From Panagrolaimus kolymaensis (Eukaryota; Nematoda; Chromadorea; Rhabditida; Panagrolaimidae), in the NCBI GenBank assembly GCA_028622995.1, contig JAJQJQ010000054.1:620001-684000 (forward strand): a stretch of 64,000 nucleotides of DNA, in the 5' to 3' direction. How positions within the stretch are numbered: position 1 is the first letter of the stretch; each line of letters starts with the position of its first letter. Below are positions 13,501 through 28,693 of the stretch, in pieces. Under the pieces are notes generated by a model. That model did not search any database, was not told where the DNA came from, and saw only the letters and a program-made list of their open reading frames with translations. The translations under genes and the position numbers were made by a program.

Positions 13501-16500
13501 TTTTAATGGATCCACTAACATATTTATGAACCTTCCAATAACAAAAACATCAAGATTTTCTGAAAGCTTGAGGTCGTTATTTCCTATAAAAAAGGAAAAA
13601 CTAATACAAAAATAATTCTTTTGATTTAATAAATTTTAATGGATCCGCTAACATATTTATGATGCTTCCAATAACAAAAACATCAAGATTTTCTGATAGC
13701 TTGAGGTCGTTTATTTCCTATAAAAAAGGAAAAACTATTACAAAAATAATTCTTTTGATTTAATAAATTTTAATGGATCCGCTAACATATTTATGATGCT
13801 TCCAATAACAAAAACATCAAGATTTTCTGATAGCTTGAGGTCGTTTATTTCCTATAAAAAAGGAAAAACTAATACAAAAATAATTCTTTTGATTTAATAA
13901 ATTTTAATGGATCCGCTAACATATTTATGATGCTTCCAATAACAAAAACATCAAGATTTTCTGAAAGCTTGAGGTCGTTTATTTCCTATAAAAAAGGAAA
14001 AACTAATACAAAAATAATTCTTTTGATTTAATAAATTTTAATGGATCCGCTAACATATTTATGATGCTTCCAATAACAAAAACATCAAGATTTTCTGATA
14101 GCTTGAGGTCGTTTATTTCCTATAAAAAAGGAAAAACTAATACAAAAATAATTCTTTTGATTTAATAAATTTTAATGGATCCACTAACATATTTATGAAC
14201 CTTCCAATAACAAAACCATCAAGATTTTCTGATAGCTTGAGGTCGTTTATTTCCTATAAAAAAGGAAAAACTATTACAAAAATAATTCTTTTGATTTAAT
14301 AAATTTTAATGGATCCACTAACATATTTATGAACCTTCCAATAACAAAAACATCAAGATTTTCTTAAAGCTTGAGGTCGTTTATTTCCTATAAAAAAGGA
14401 AAAACTAATACAAAAATAATTCTTTTGATTTAATAAATTTTAATGGATCCACTAACATATTTATGAACCTTCCAATAACAAAACCATCAAGATTTTCTGA
14501 TAGCTTGAGGTCGTTTATTTCCTATAAAAAAGGAAAAACTATTACAAAAATAATTCTTTTGATTTAATAAATTTTAATGGATCCACTAACATATTTATGA
14601 ACCTTCCAATAACAAAAACATCAAGATTTTCTGAAAGCTTGAGGTCGTTTATTTCCTATAAAAAAGGAAAAACTAATACAAAAATAATTCTTTTGATTTA
14701 ATAAATTTTAATGGATCCGCTAACATATTTATGATGCTTCCAATAACAAAACCATCAAGATTTTCTGATAGCTTGAGGTCGTTTATTTCCTATAAAAAAG
14801 GAAAAACTATTACAAAAATAATTCTTTTGATTTAATAAATTTTAATGGATCCACTAACATATTTATGATGCTTCCAATAACAAAAACATCAAGATTTTCT
14901 GATAGCTTGAGGTCGTTTATTTCCTATAAAAAAGGAAAAACTATTACAAAAATAATTCTTTTGATTTAATAAATTTTAATGGATCCACTAACATATTTAT
15001 GATGCTTCCAATAACAAAACCATCAAGATTTTCTGATAGCTTGAGGTCGTTTATTTCCTATAAAAAAGGAAAAACTATTACAAAAATAATTCTTTTGATT
15101 TAATAAATTTTAATGGATCCACTAACATATTTATGAACCTTCCAATAACAAAAACATCAAGATTTTCTGAAAGCTTGAGGTCGTTTATTTCCTATAAAAA
15201 AGGAAAAACTAATACAAAAATAATTCTTTTGATTTAATAAATTTTAATGGATCCGCTAACATATTTATGATGCTTCCAATAACAAAACCATCAAGATTTT
15301 CTGATAGCTTGAGGTCGTTTATTTCCTATAAAAAAGGAAAAACTATTACAAAAATAATTCTTTTGATTTAATAAATTTTAATGGATCCACTAACATATTT
15401 ATGAACCTTCCAATAACAAAAACATCAAGATTTTCTGATAGCTTGAGGTCGTTTATTTCCTATAAAAAAGGAAAAACTATTACAAAAATAATTCTTTTGA
15501 TTTAATAAATTTTAATGGATCCACTAACATATTTATGAACCTTCCAATAACAAAAACATCAAGATTTTCTGAAAGCTTGAGGTCGTTTATTTCCTATAAA
15601 AAAGGAAAAACTAATACAAAAATAATTCTTTTGATTTAATAAATTTTAATGGATCCGCTAACATATTTATGATGCTTCCAATAACAAAACCATCAAGATT
15701 TTCTGATAGCTTGAGGTCGTTTATTTCCTATAAAAAAGGAAAAACTATTACAAAAATAATTCTTTTGATTTAATAAATTTTAATGGATCCACTAACATAT
15801 TTATGAACCTTCCAATAACAAAAACATCAAGATTTTCTGAAAGCTTGAGGTCGTTTATTTCCTATAAAAAAGGAAAAACTAATACAAAAATAATTCTTTT
15901 GATTTAATAAATTTTAATGGATCCACTAACATATTTATGAACCTTCCAATAACAAAACCATCAAGATTTTCTGATAGCTTGAGGTCGTTTATTTCCTATA
16001 AAAAAGGAAAAACTATTACAAAAATAATTCTTTTGATTTAATAAATTTTAATGGATCCACTAACATATTTATGAACCTTCCAATAACAAAAACATCAAGA
16101 TTTTCTGATAGCTTGAGGTCGTTTATTTCCTATAAAAAAGGAAAAACTATTACAAAAATAATTTTTTTGATTTAATAAATTTTAATGGATCCACTAACAT
16201 ATTTATGAACCTTCCAATAACAAAAACATCAAGATTTTCTGAAAGCTTGAGGTCGTTTATTTCCTATAAAAAAGGAAAAACTAATACAAAAATAATTCTT
16301 TTGATTTAATAAATTTTAATGGATCCGCTAACATATTTATGATGCTTCCAATAACAAAACATCAAGATTTTCTGAAAGCTTGAGGTCGTTTATTTCCTAT
16401 AAAAAAGGAAAAACTAACACAAAAATAATTCTTTTGATTTAATAAATTTTAATGGATCCGCTAACATATTTATGATGCTTCCAATAACAAAACCACCAAG

Positions 16501-19500
16501 ATTTTCTGAAAGCTTGAGGTCGTTTATTTCCTATAAAAAAGGAAAAACTAATACAAAAATAATTCTTTTGATTTAATAAATTTTAATGGATCCACTAACA
16601 TATTTATGAACCTTCCAATAACAAAAACATCAAGATTTTCTGAAAGCTTGAGGTCGTTTATTTCCTATAAAAAAGGAAAAACTAACACAAAAATAATTCT
16701 TTTGATTTAATAAATTTTAATGGATCCGCTAACATATTTATGATGCTTCCAATAACAAAACCACCAAGATTTTCTGAAAGCTTGAGGTCGTTTATTTCCT
16801 ATAAAAAAGGAAAAACTAATACAAAAATAATTCTTTTGATTTAATAAATTTTAATGGATCCACTAACATATTTATGAACCTTCCAATAACAAAAACATCA
16901 AGATTTTCTGAAAGCTTGAGGTCGTTTATTTCCTATAAAAAAGGAAAAACTAATACAAAAATAATTCTTTTGATTTAATAAATTTTAATGGATCCACTAA
17001 CATATTTATGAACCTTCCAATAACAAAAACATCAAGATTTTCTGAAAGCTTGAGGTCGTTTATTTCCTATAAAAAAGGAAAAACTAATACAAAAATAATT
17101 CTTTTGATTTAATAAATTTTAATGGATCCACTAACATATTTATGAACCTTCCAATAACAAAAACATCAAGATTTTCTGAAAGCTTGAGGTCGTTTATTTC
17201 CTATAAAAAAGGAAAAACTAATACAAAAATAATTCTTTTGATTTAATAAATTTTAATGGATCCACTAACATATTTATGAACCTTCCAATAACAAAAACAT
17301 CAAGATTTTCTGAAAGCTTGAGGTCGTTTATTTCCTATAAAAAAGGAAAAACTAATACAAAAATAATTCTTTTGATTTAATAAATTTTAATGGATCCACT
17401 AACATATTTATGAACCTTCCAATAACAAAAACATCAAGATTTTCTGAAAGCTTGAGGTCGTTTATTTCCTATAAAAAAGGAAAAACTAATACAAAAATAA
17501 TTCTTTTGATTTAATAAATTTTAATGGATCCACTAACATATTTATGAACCTTCCAATAACAAAAACATCAAGATTTTCTGAAAGCTTGAGGTCGTTTATT
17601 TCCTATAAAAAAGGAAAAACTAATACAAAAATAATTCTTTTGATTTAATAAATTTTAATGGATCCGCTAACATATTTATGATGCTTCCAATAACAAAAAC
17701 ATCAAGATTTTCTGAAAGCTTGAGGTCGTTTATTTCCTATAAAAAAGGAAAAACTAATACAAAAATAATTCTTTTGATTTAATAAATTTTAATGGATCCA
17801 CTAACATATTTATGAACCTTCCAATAACAAAAACATCAAGATTTTCTGAAAGCTTGAGGTCGTTTATTTCCTATAAAAAAGGAAAAACTAATACAAAAAT
17901 AATTCTTTTGATTTAATAAATTTTAATGGATCCACTAACATATTTATGAACCTTCCAATAACAAAAACATCAAGATTTTCTGAAAGCTTGAGGTCGTTTA
18001 TTTCCTATAAAAAAGGAAAAACTAACACAAAAATAATTCTTTTGATTTAATAAATTTTAATGGATCCGCTAACATATTTATGATGCTTCCAATAACAAAA
18101 CCACCAAGATTTTCTGAAAGCTTGAGGTCGTTTATTTCCTATAAAAAAGGAAAAACTAATACAAAAATAATTCTTTTGATTTAATAAATTTTAATGGATC
18201 CGCTAACATATTTATGATGCTTCCAATAACAAAACCACCAAGATTTTCTGAAAGCTTGAGGTCGTTTATTTCCTATAAAAAAGGAAAAACTAATACAAAA
18301 ATAATTCTTTTGATTTAATAAATTTTAATGGATCCACTAACATATTTATGAACCTTCCAATAACAAAACCATCAAGATTTTCTGATAGCTTGAGGTCGTT
18401 TATTTCCTATAAAAAAGGAAAAACTATTACAAAAATAATTCTTTTGATTTAATAAATTTTAATGGATCCACTAACATATTTATGAACCTTCCAATAACAA
18501 AAACATCAAGATTTTCTGAAAGCTTGAGGTCGTTTATTTCCTATAAAAAAGGAAAAACTAATACAAAAATAATTCTTTTGATTTAATAAATTTTAATGGA
18601 TCCGCTAACATATTTATGAACCTTCCAATAACAAAACCATCAAGATTTTCTGATAGCTTGAGGTCGTTTATTTCCTATAAAAAAGGAAAAACTATTACAA
18701 AAATAATTCTTTTGATTTAATAAATTTTAATGGATCCACTAACATATTTATGAACCTTCCAATAACAAAAACATCAAGATTTTCTGAAAGCTTGAGGTCG
18801 TTTATTTCCTATAAAAAAGGAAAAACTAATACAAAAATAATTCTTTTGATTTAATAAATTTTAATGGATCCACTAACATATTTATGAACCTTCCAATAAC
18901 AAAACCATCAAGATTTTCTGATAGCTTGAGGTCGTTTATTTCCTATAAAAAAGGAAAAACTAATACAAAAATAATTCTTTTGATTTAATAAATTTTAATG
19001 GATCCACTAACATATTTATGAACCTTCCAATAACAAAAACATCAAGATTTTCTGAAAGCTTGAGGTCGTTTATTTCCTATAAAAAAGGAAAAACTAACAC
19101 AAAAATAATTCTTTTGATTTAATAAATTTTAATGGATCCACTAACATATTTATGAACCTTCCAATAACAAAAACATCAAGATTTTCTGAAAGCTTGAGGT
19201 CGTTTATTTCCTATAAAAAAGGAAAAACTAACACAAAAATAATTCTTTTGATTTAATAAATTTTAATGGATCCGCTAACATATTTATGATGCTTCCAATA
19301 ACAAAACCACCAAGATTTTCTGAAAGCTTGAGGTCGTTTATTTCCTATAAAAAAGGAAAAACTATTACAAAAATAATTCTTTTGATTTAATAAATTTTAA
19401 TGGATCCACTAACATATTTATGAACCTTCCAATAACAAAAACATCAAGATTTTCTGATAGCTTGAGGTCGTTTATTTCCTATAAAAAAGGAAAAACTATT

Positions 19501-20600
19501 ACAAAAATAATTCTTTTGATTTAATAAATTTTAATGGATCCACTAACATATTTATGAACCTTCCAATAACAAAAACATCAAGATTTTCTGAAAGCTTGAG
19601 GTCGTTTATTTCCTATAAAAAAGGAAAAACTAATACAAAAATAATTCTTTTGATTTAATAAATTTTAATGGATCCACTAACATATTTATGAACCTTCCAA
19701 TAACAAAACCATCAAGATTTTCTGATAGCTTGAGGTCGTTTATTTCCTATAAAAAAGGAAAAACTAATACAAAAATAATTCTTTTGATTTAATAAATTTT
19801 AATGGATCCACTAACATATTTATGAACCTTCCAATAACAAAAACATCAAGATTTTCTGAAAGCTTGAGGTCGTTTATTTCCTATAAAAAAGGAAAAACTA
19901 ACACAAAAATAATTCTTTTGATTTAATAAATTTTAATGGATCCACTAACATATTTATGAACCTTCCAATAACAAAAACATCAAGATTTTCTGAAAGCTTG
20001 AGGTCGTTTATTTCCTATAAAAAAGGAAAAACTAACACAAAAATAATTCTTTTGATTTAATAAATTTTAATGGATCCGCTAACATATTTATGATGCTTCC
20101 AATAACAAAACCACCAAGATTTTCTGATAGCTTGAGGTCGTTTATTTCCTATAAAAAAGGAAAAACTATTACAAAAATAATTCTTTTGATTTAATAAATT
20201 TTAATGGATCCACTAACATATTTATGAACCTTCCAATAACAAAAACATCAAGATTTTCTGAAAGCTTGAGGTCGTTTATTTCCTATAAAAAAGGAAAAAC
20301 TAACACAAAAATAATTCTTTTGATTTAATAAATTTTAATGGATCCGCTAACATATTTATGATGCTTCCAATAACAAAACCACCAAGATTTTCTGAAAGCT
20401 TGAGGTCGTTTATTTCCTATAAAAAAGGAAAAACTATTACAAAAATAATTTTTTTGATTTAATAAGTTTTGGTGGATCGGCTAACATATTTATGAACCTT
20501 CCAATAACAAAACCACCAAGATTTTCTGATAGCTTGAGGTCGTTTATTTCCTATAAAAAAGGAAAAACTAATACAAAAATAATTCTTTTGATTTAATAAA
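13500..20600 (+). repeat. Satellite sub-block of 134-bp monomers only
   Basis: About 53 monomers, essentially all of the 134-bp family and none of the 135-bp GGTGGATCGGC form. GGATCCAC followed by ATGAACCTTCC is common here, often alternating with GGATCCGC and ATGATGCTTCC. Isolated changes include TTCTTAAAGC near 14363 and a short deletion in the AACAAAACATC segment near 16354. No gene is visible. Confidence 0.85.
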
Positions 20601-21162
20601 TTTTAATGGATCCGCTAACATATTTATGATGCTTCCAATAACAAAACCATCAAGATTTTCTGAAAGCTTGAGGTCATTTATTTCCTATAAAAAAGGAAAA
20701 ACTATAAGAAAAAATAATTTTTTTGATTTAATAAGTTTTGGTGGATCGGCTAACATATTTATGAACCTTCCAATAACAAAACCACCAAGATTTTCTGATA
20801 GCTTGAGGTCGTTTATTTCCTATAAAAAAGGAAAAACTAACACAAAAATAATTCTTTTGATTTAATAAATTTTAATGGATCCGCTAACATATTTATGATG
20901 CTTCCAATAACAAAACCACCAAGATTTTCTGAAAGCTTGAGGTCGTTTATTTCCTATAAAAAAGGAAAAACTATTACAAAAATAATTTTTTTGATTTAAT
21001 AAGTTTTGGTGGATCGGCTAACATATTTATGAACCTTCCAATAACAAAACCACCAAGATTTTCTGATAGCTTGAGGTCGTTTATTTCCTATAAAAAAGGA
21101 AAAACTAATACAAAAATAATTCTTTTGATTTAATAAATTTTAATGGATCCGCTAACATATTT

Positions 21163-24100
21163 ATGATGCTTCCAATAACAAAACCATCAAGATTTTCTGA
21201 TAGCTTGAGGTCGTTTATTTCCTATAAAAAAGGAAAAACTATAAGAAAAAATAATTTTTTTGATTTAATAAGTTTTGGTGGATCGGCTAACATATTTATG
21301 AACCTTCCAATAACAAAACCACCAAGATTTTCTGATAGCTTGAGGTCGTTTATTTCCTATAAAAAAGGAAAAACTAATACAAAAATAATTCTTTTGATTT
21401 AATAAATTTTAATGGATCCGCTAACATATTTATGATGCTTCCAATAACAAAAACATCAAGATTTTCTGATAGCTTGAGGTCGTTTATTTCCTATAAAAAA
21501 GGAAAAACTATAAGAAAAAATAATTTTTTTGATTTAATAAGTTTTGGTGGATCGGCTAACATATTTATGAACCTTCCAATAACAAAACCACCAAGATTTT
21601 CTGATAGCTTGAGGTCGTTTATTTCCTATAAAAAAGGAAAAACTAATACAAAAATAATTCTTTTGATTTAATAAATTTTAATGGATCCGCTAACATATTT
21701 ATGATGCTTCCAATAACAAAAACATCAAGATTTTCTGAAAGCTTGAGGTCGTTTATTTCCTATAAAAAAGGAAAAACTATAAGAAAAAATAATTTTTTTG
21801 ATTTAATAAGTTTTGGTGGATCGGCTAACATATTTATGAACCTTCCAATAACAAAACCACCAAGATTTTCTGATAGCTTGAGGTCGTTTATTTCCTATAA
21901 AAAAGGAAAAACTAATACAAAAATAATTCTTTTGATTTAATAAATTTTAATGGATCCGCTAACATATTTATGATGCTTCCAATAACAAAAACATCAAGAT
22001 TTTCTGATAGCTTGAGGTCGTTTATTTCCTATAAAAAAGGAAAAACTATAAGAAAAAATAATTTTTTTGATTTAATAAGTTTTGGTGGATCGGCTAACAT
22101 ATTTATGAACCTTCCAATAACAAAACCACCAAGATTTTCTGATAGCTTGAGGTCGTTTATTTCCTATAAAAAAGGAAAAACTAATACAAAAATAATTCTT
22201 TTGATTTAATAAATTTTAATGGATCCGCTAACATATTTATGATGCTTCCAATAACAAAAACATCAAGATTTTCTGATAGCTTGAGGTCGTTTATTTCCTA
22301 TAAAAAAGGAAAAACTATAAGAAAAAATAATTTTTTTGATTTAATAAGTTTTGGTGGATCGGCTAACATATTTATGAACCTTCCAATAACAAAACCACCA
22401 AGATTTTCTGATAGCTTGAGGTCGTTTATTTCCTATAAAAAAGGAAAAACTAATACAAAAATAATTCTTTTGATTTAATAAATTTTAATGGATCCGCTAA
22501 CATATTTATGATGCTTCCAATAACAAAAACATCAAGATTTTCTGATAGCTTGAGGTCGTTTATTTCCTATAAAAAAGGAAAAACTATAAGAAAAAATAAT
22601 TTTTTTGATTTAATAAGTTTTGGTGGATCGGCTAACATATTTATGAACCTTCCAATAACAAAACCACCAAGATTTTCTGATAGCTTGAGGTCGTTTATTT
22701 CCTATAAAAAAGGAAAAACTAATACAAAAATAATTCTTTTGATTTAATAAATTTTAATGGATCCGCTAACATATTTATGATGCTTCCAATAACAAAAACA
22801 TCAAGATTTTCTGATAGCTTGAGGTCGTTTATTTCCTATAAAAAAGGAAAAACTATAAGAAAAAATAATTTTTTTGATTTAATAAGTTTTGGTGGATCGG
22901 CTAACATATTTATGAACCTTCCAATAACAAAACCACCAAGATTTTCTGATAGCTTGAGGTCGTTTATTTCCTATAAAAAAGGAAAAACTAATACAAAAAT
23001 AATTTTTTTGATTTAATAAGTTTTGGTGGATCGGCTAACATATTTATGATGCTTCCAATAACAAAAACATCAAGATTTTCTGATAGCTTGAGGTCGTTTA
23101 TTTCCTATAAAAAAGGAAAAACTATAAGAAAAAATAATTTTTTTGATTTAATAAGTTTTGGTGGATCGGCTAACATATTTATGAACCTTCCAATAACAAA
23201 ACCACCAAGATTTTCTGATAGCTTGAGGTCGTTTATTTCCTATAAAAAAGGAAAAACTAATACAAAAATAATTCTTTTGATTTAATAAATTTTAATGGAT
23301 CCGCTAACATATTTATGATGCTTCCAATAACAAAAACATCAAGATTTTCTGATAGCTTGAGGTCGTTTATTTCCTATAAAAAAGGAAAAACTATAAGAAA
23401 AAATAATTTTTTTGATTTAATAAGTTTTGGTGGATCGGCTAACATATTTATGAACCTTCCAATAACAAAACCACCAAGATTTTCTGATAGCTTGAGGTCG
23501 TTTATTTCCTATAAAAAAGGAAAAACTAATACAAAAATAATTCTTTTGATTTAATAAATTTTAATGGATCCGCTAACATATTTATGATGCTTCCAATAAC
23601 AAAAACATCAAGATTTTCTGATAGCTTGAGGTCGTTTATTTCCTATAAAAAAGGAAAAACTATAAGAAAAAATAATTTTTTTGATTTAATAAGTTTTGGT
23701 GGATCGGCTAACATATTTATGAACCTTCCAATAACAAAACCACCAAGATTTTCTGATAGCTTGAGGTCGTTTATTTCCTATAAAAAAGGAAAAACTAATA
23801 CAAAAATAATTCTTTTGATTTAATAAATTTTAATGGATCCGCTAACATATTTATGATGCTTCCAATAACAAAAACATCAAGATTTTCTGATAGCTTGAGG
23901 TCGTTTATTTCCTATAAAAAAGGAAAAACTATAAGAAAAAATAATTTTTTTGATTTAATAAGTTTTGGTGGATCGGCTAACATATTTATGAACCTTCCAA
24001 TAACAAAACCACCAAGATTTTCTGATAGCTTGAGGTCGTTTATTTCCTATAAAAAAGGAAAAACTAATACAAAAATAATTCTTTTGATTTAATAAATTTT

Positions 24101-24928
24101 AATGGATCCGCTAACATATTTATGATGCTTCCAATAACAAAAACATCAAGATTTTCTGATAGCTTGAGGTCGTTTATTTCCTATAAAAAAGGAAAAACTA
24201 TAAGAAAAAATAATTTTTTTGATTTAATAAGTTTTGGTGGATCGGCTAACATATTTATGAACCTTCCAATAACAAAACCACCAAGATTTTCTGATAGCTT
24301 GAGGTCGTTTATTTCCTATAAAAAAGGAAAAACTAATACAAAAATAATTTTTTTGATTTAATAAGTTTTGGTGGATCGGCTAACATATTTATGAACCTTC
24401 CAATAACAAAACCACCAAGATTTTCTGATAGCTTGAGGTCGTTTATTTCCTATAAAAAAGGAAAAACTATAAGAAAAAATAATTTTTTTGATTTAATAAG
24501 TTTTGGTGGATCGGCTAACATATTTATGAACCTTCCAATAACAAAACCACCAAGATTTTCTGATAGCTTGAGGTCGTTTATTTCCTATAAAAAAGGAAAA
24601 ACTAATACAAAAATAATTCTTTTGATTTAATAAATTTTAATGGATCCGCTAACATATTTATGATGCTTCCAATAACAAAAACATCAAGATTTTCTGATAG
24701 CTTGAGGTCATTTATTTCCTATAAAAAAGGAAAAACTATAAGAAAAAATAATTTTTTTAATTTAATAAGTTTTGGTGGATCCGCTAACATATTTATGAAC
24801 CTTCCAATAACAAAACCACCAAGATTTTCTGATAGCTTGAGGTCGTTTATTTCCTATAAAAAAGGAAAAACTAATACAAAAATAATTCTTTTGATTTAAT
24901 AAATTTTAATGGATCCGCTAACATATTT
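21163..24928 (+). repeat. 269-bp dimeric higher-order repeat, about 14 copies
   Basis: A strict alternation of one 135-bp and one 134-bp monomer gives a 269-bp period: dimers start at 21163, 21432, 21701 and so on to 24660 with exactly 269 bp between starts. The dimer is the unit of amplification in this block. Two dimers (from 22777 and 24122) have a second monomer ending in the 135-family tail while keeping 134 bp, which suggests exchange between the two families. The last dimer (24660) carries TTTTTTAATTT in place of TTTTTTGATTT, the variant that then dominates the next block. Confidence 0.9.
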
Positions 24929-25735
24929 ATGATGCTTCCAATAACAAAACCATCAAGATTTTCTGATAGCTTGAGGTCGTTTATTTCCTATAAAAAAGGA
25001 AAAACTATTACAAAAATAATTTTTTTGATTTAATAAATTTTAATGGATCCGCTAACATATTTATGATGCTTCCAATAACAAAAACATCAAGATTTTCTGA
25101 AAGCTTGAGGTCATTTATTTCCTATAAAAAAGGAAAAACTATAAGAAAAAATAATTTTTTTAATTTAATAAGTTTTGGTGGATCGGCTAACATATTTATG
25201 AACCTTCCAATAACAAAACCACCAAGATTTTCTGATAGCTTGAGGTCGTTTATTTCCTATAAAAAAGGAAAAACTATTACAAAAATAATTTTTTTGATTT
25301 AATAAATTTTAATGGATCCGCTAACATATTTATGATGCTTCCAATAACAAAAACATCAAGATTTTCTGAAAGCTTGAGGTCATTTATTTCCTATAAAAAA
25401 GGAAAAACTATAAGAAAAAATAATTTTTTTAATTTAATAAGTTTTGGTGGATCGGCTAACATATTTATGAACCTTCCAATAACAAAACCACCAAGATTTT
25501 CTGATAGCTTGAGGTCGTTTATTTCCTATAAAAAAGGAAAAACTATAGGAAAAAATAATTTTTTTTATTTAATAAGTTTTGGTGGATCGGCTAACATATT
25601 TATGAACCTTCCAATAACAAAACCACCAAGATTTTCTGATAGCTTGAGGTCGTTTATTTCCTATAAAAAAGGAAAAACTAATACAAAAATAATTCTTTTG
25701 ATTTAATAAATTTTAATGGATCCGCTAACATATTT

Positions 25736-28693
25736 ATGATGCTTCCAATAACAAAAACATCAAGATTTTCTGAAAGCTTGAGGTCATTTATTTCCTATAA
25801 AAAAGGAAAAACTATAAGAAAAAATAATTTTTTTAATTTAATAAGTTTTGGTGGATCGGCTAACATATTTATGAACCTTCCAATAACAAAACCACCAAGA
25901 TTTTCTGATAGCTTGAGGTCGTTTATTTCCTATAAAAAAGGAAAAACTATTACAAAAATAATTTTTTTGATTTAATAAATTTTAATGGATCCGCTAACAT
26001 ATTTATGATGCTTCCAATAACAAAAACATCAAGATTTTCTGAAAGCTTGAGGTCATTTATTTCCTATAAAAAAGGAAAAACTATAAGAAAAAATAATTTT
26101 TTTAATTTAATAAGTTTTGGTGGATCGGCTAACATATTTATGAACCTTCCAATAACAAAACCACCAAGATTTTCTGATAGCTTGAGGTCGTTTATTTCCT
26201 ATAAAAAAGGAAAAACTATAGGAAAAAATAATTTTTTTTATTTAATAAGTTTTGGTGGATCGGCTAACATATTTATGAACCTTCCAATAACAAAACCACC
26301 AAGATTTTCTGATAGCTTGAGGTCGTTTATTTCCTATAAAAAAGGAAAAACTAATACAAAAATAATTCTTTTGATTTAATAAATTTTAATGGATCCGCTA
26401 ACATATTTATGATGCTTCCAATAACAAAACCATCAAGATTTTCTGATAGCTTGAGGTCGTTTATTTCCTATAAAAAAGGAAAAACTATTACAAAAATAAT
26501 TTTTTTGATTTAATAAATTTTAATGGATCCGCTAACATATTTATGATGCTTCCAATAACAAAACCATCAAGATTTTCTGATAGCTTGAGGTCGTTTATTT
26601 CCTATAAAAAAGGAAAAACTATAGGAAAAAATAATTTTTTTGATTTAATAAGTTTTGGTGGATCGGCTAACATATTTATGAACCTTCCAATAACAAAACC
26701 ACCAAGATTTTCTGATAGCTTGAGGTCGTTTATTTCCTATAAAAAAGGAAAAACTAATACAAAAATAATTCTTTTGATTTAATAAATTTTAATGGATCCG
26801 CTAACATATTTATGATGCTTCCAATAACAAAAACATCAAGATTTTCTGATAGCTTGAGGTCATTTATTTCCTATAAAAAAGGAAAAACTATAAGAAAAAA
26901 TAATTTTTTTTATTTAATAAGTTTTGGTGGATCGGCTAACATATTTATGAACCTTCCAATAACAAAACCACCAAGATTTTCTGATAGCTTGAGGTCGTTT
27001 ATTTCCTATAAAAAAGGAAAAACTAATACAAAAATAATTCTTTTGATTTAATAAATTTTAATGGATCCGCTAACATATTTATGATGCTTCCAATAACAAA
27101 ACCATCAAGATTTTCTGATAGCTTGAGGTCGTTTATTTCCTATAAAAAAGGAAAAACTATTACAAAAATAATTTTTTTGATTTAATAAATTTTAATGGAT
27201 CCGCTAACATATTTATGATGCTTCCAATAACAAAAACATCAAGATTTTCTGAAAGCTTGAGGTCATTTATTTCCTATAAAAAAGGAAAAACTATAAGAAA
27301 AAATAATTTTTTTAATTTAATAAGTTTTGGTGGATCGGCTAACATATTTATGAACCTTCCAATAACAAAACCACCAAGATTTTCTGATAGCTTGAGGTCG
27401 TTTATTTCCTATAAAAAAGGAAAAACTATTACAAAAATAATTTTTTTGATTTAATAAATTTTAATGGATCCGCTAACATATTTATGATGCTTCCAATAAC
27501 AAAAACATCAAGATTTTCTGAAAGCTTGAGGTCATTTATTTCCTATAAAAAAGGAAAAACTATAAGAAAAAATAATTTTTTTAATTTAATAAGTTTTGGT
27601 GGATCGGCTAACATATTTATGAACCTTCCAATAACAAAACCACCAAGATTTTCTGATAGCTTGAGGTCGTTTATTTCCTATAAAAAAGGAAAAACTATAG
27701 GAAAAAATAATTTTTTTTATTTAATAAGTTTTGGTGGATCGGCTAACATATTTATGAACCTTCCAATAACAAAACCACCAAGATTTTCTGATAGCTTGAG
27801 GTCGTTTATTTCCTATAAAAAAGGAAAAACTAATACAAAAATAATTCTTTTGATTTAATAAATTTTAATGGATCCGCTAACATATTTATGATGCTTCCAA
27901 TAACAAAACCATCAAGATTTTCTGATAGCTTGAGGTCGTTTATTTCCTATAAAAAAGGAAAAACTATTACAAAAATAATTTTTTTGATTTAATAAATTTT
28001 AATGGATCCGCTAACATATTTATGATGCTTCCAATAACAAAACCATCAAGATTTTCTGATAGCTTGAGGTCGTTTATTTCCTATAAAAAAGGAAAAACTA
28101 TAGGAAAAAATAATTTTTTTGATTTAATAAGTTTTGGTGGATCGGCTAACATATTTATGAACCTTCCAATAACAAAACCACCAAGATTTTCTGATAGCTT
28201 GAGGTCGTTTATTTCCTATAAAAAAGGAAAAACTAATACAAAAATAATTCTTTTGATTTAATAAATTTTAATGGATCCGCTAACATATTTATGATGCTTC
28301 CAATAACAAAAACATCAAGATTTTCTGATAGCTTGAGGTCATTTATTTCCTATAAAAAAGGAAAAACTATAAGAAAAAATAATTTTTTTTATTTAATAAG
28401 TTTTGGTGGATCGGCTAACATATTTATGAACCTTCCAATAACAAAACCACCAAGATTTTCTGATAGCTTGAGGTCGTTTATTTCCTATAAAAAAGGAAAA
28501 ACTAATACAAAAATAATTCTTTTGATTTAATAAATTTTAATGGATCCGCTAACATATTTATGATGCTTCCAATAACAAAACCATCAAGATTTTCTGATAG
28601 CTTGAGGTCGTTTATTTCCTATAAAAAAGGAAAAACTATTACAAAAATAATTTTTTTGATTTAATAAATTTTAATGGATCCGCTAACATATTT
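25736..28693 (+). repeat. 11-monomer higher-order repeat A, two tandem copies of 1479 bp
   Basis: Distinctive monomers recur with a 1479-bp offset: 25736 and 27215, 26005 and 27484, 26543 and 28022, 26812 and 28291. This equals 11 monomers (mix of 134 and 135 bp). The unit carries private variants such as CTATAGGAAAAAATAA and TTTTTTTTATTT that are rare elsewhere in the window, so the two copies arose from a recent segmental duplication. Confidence 0.85.
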
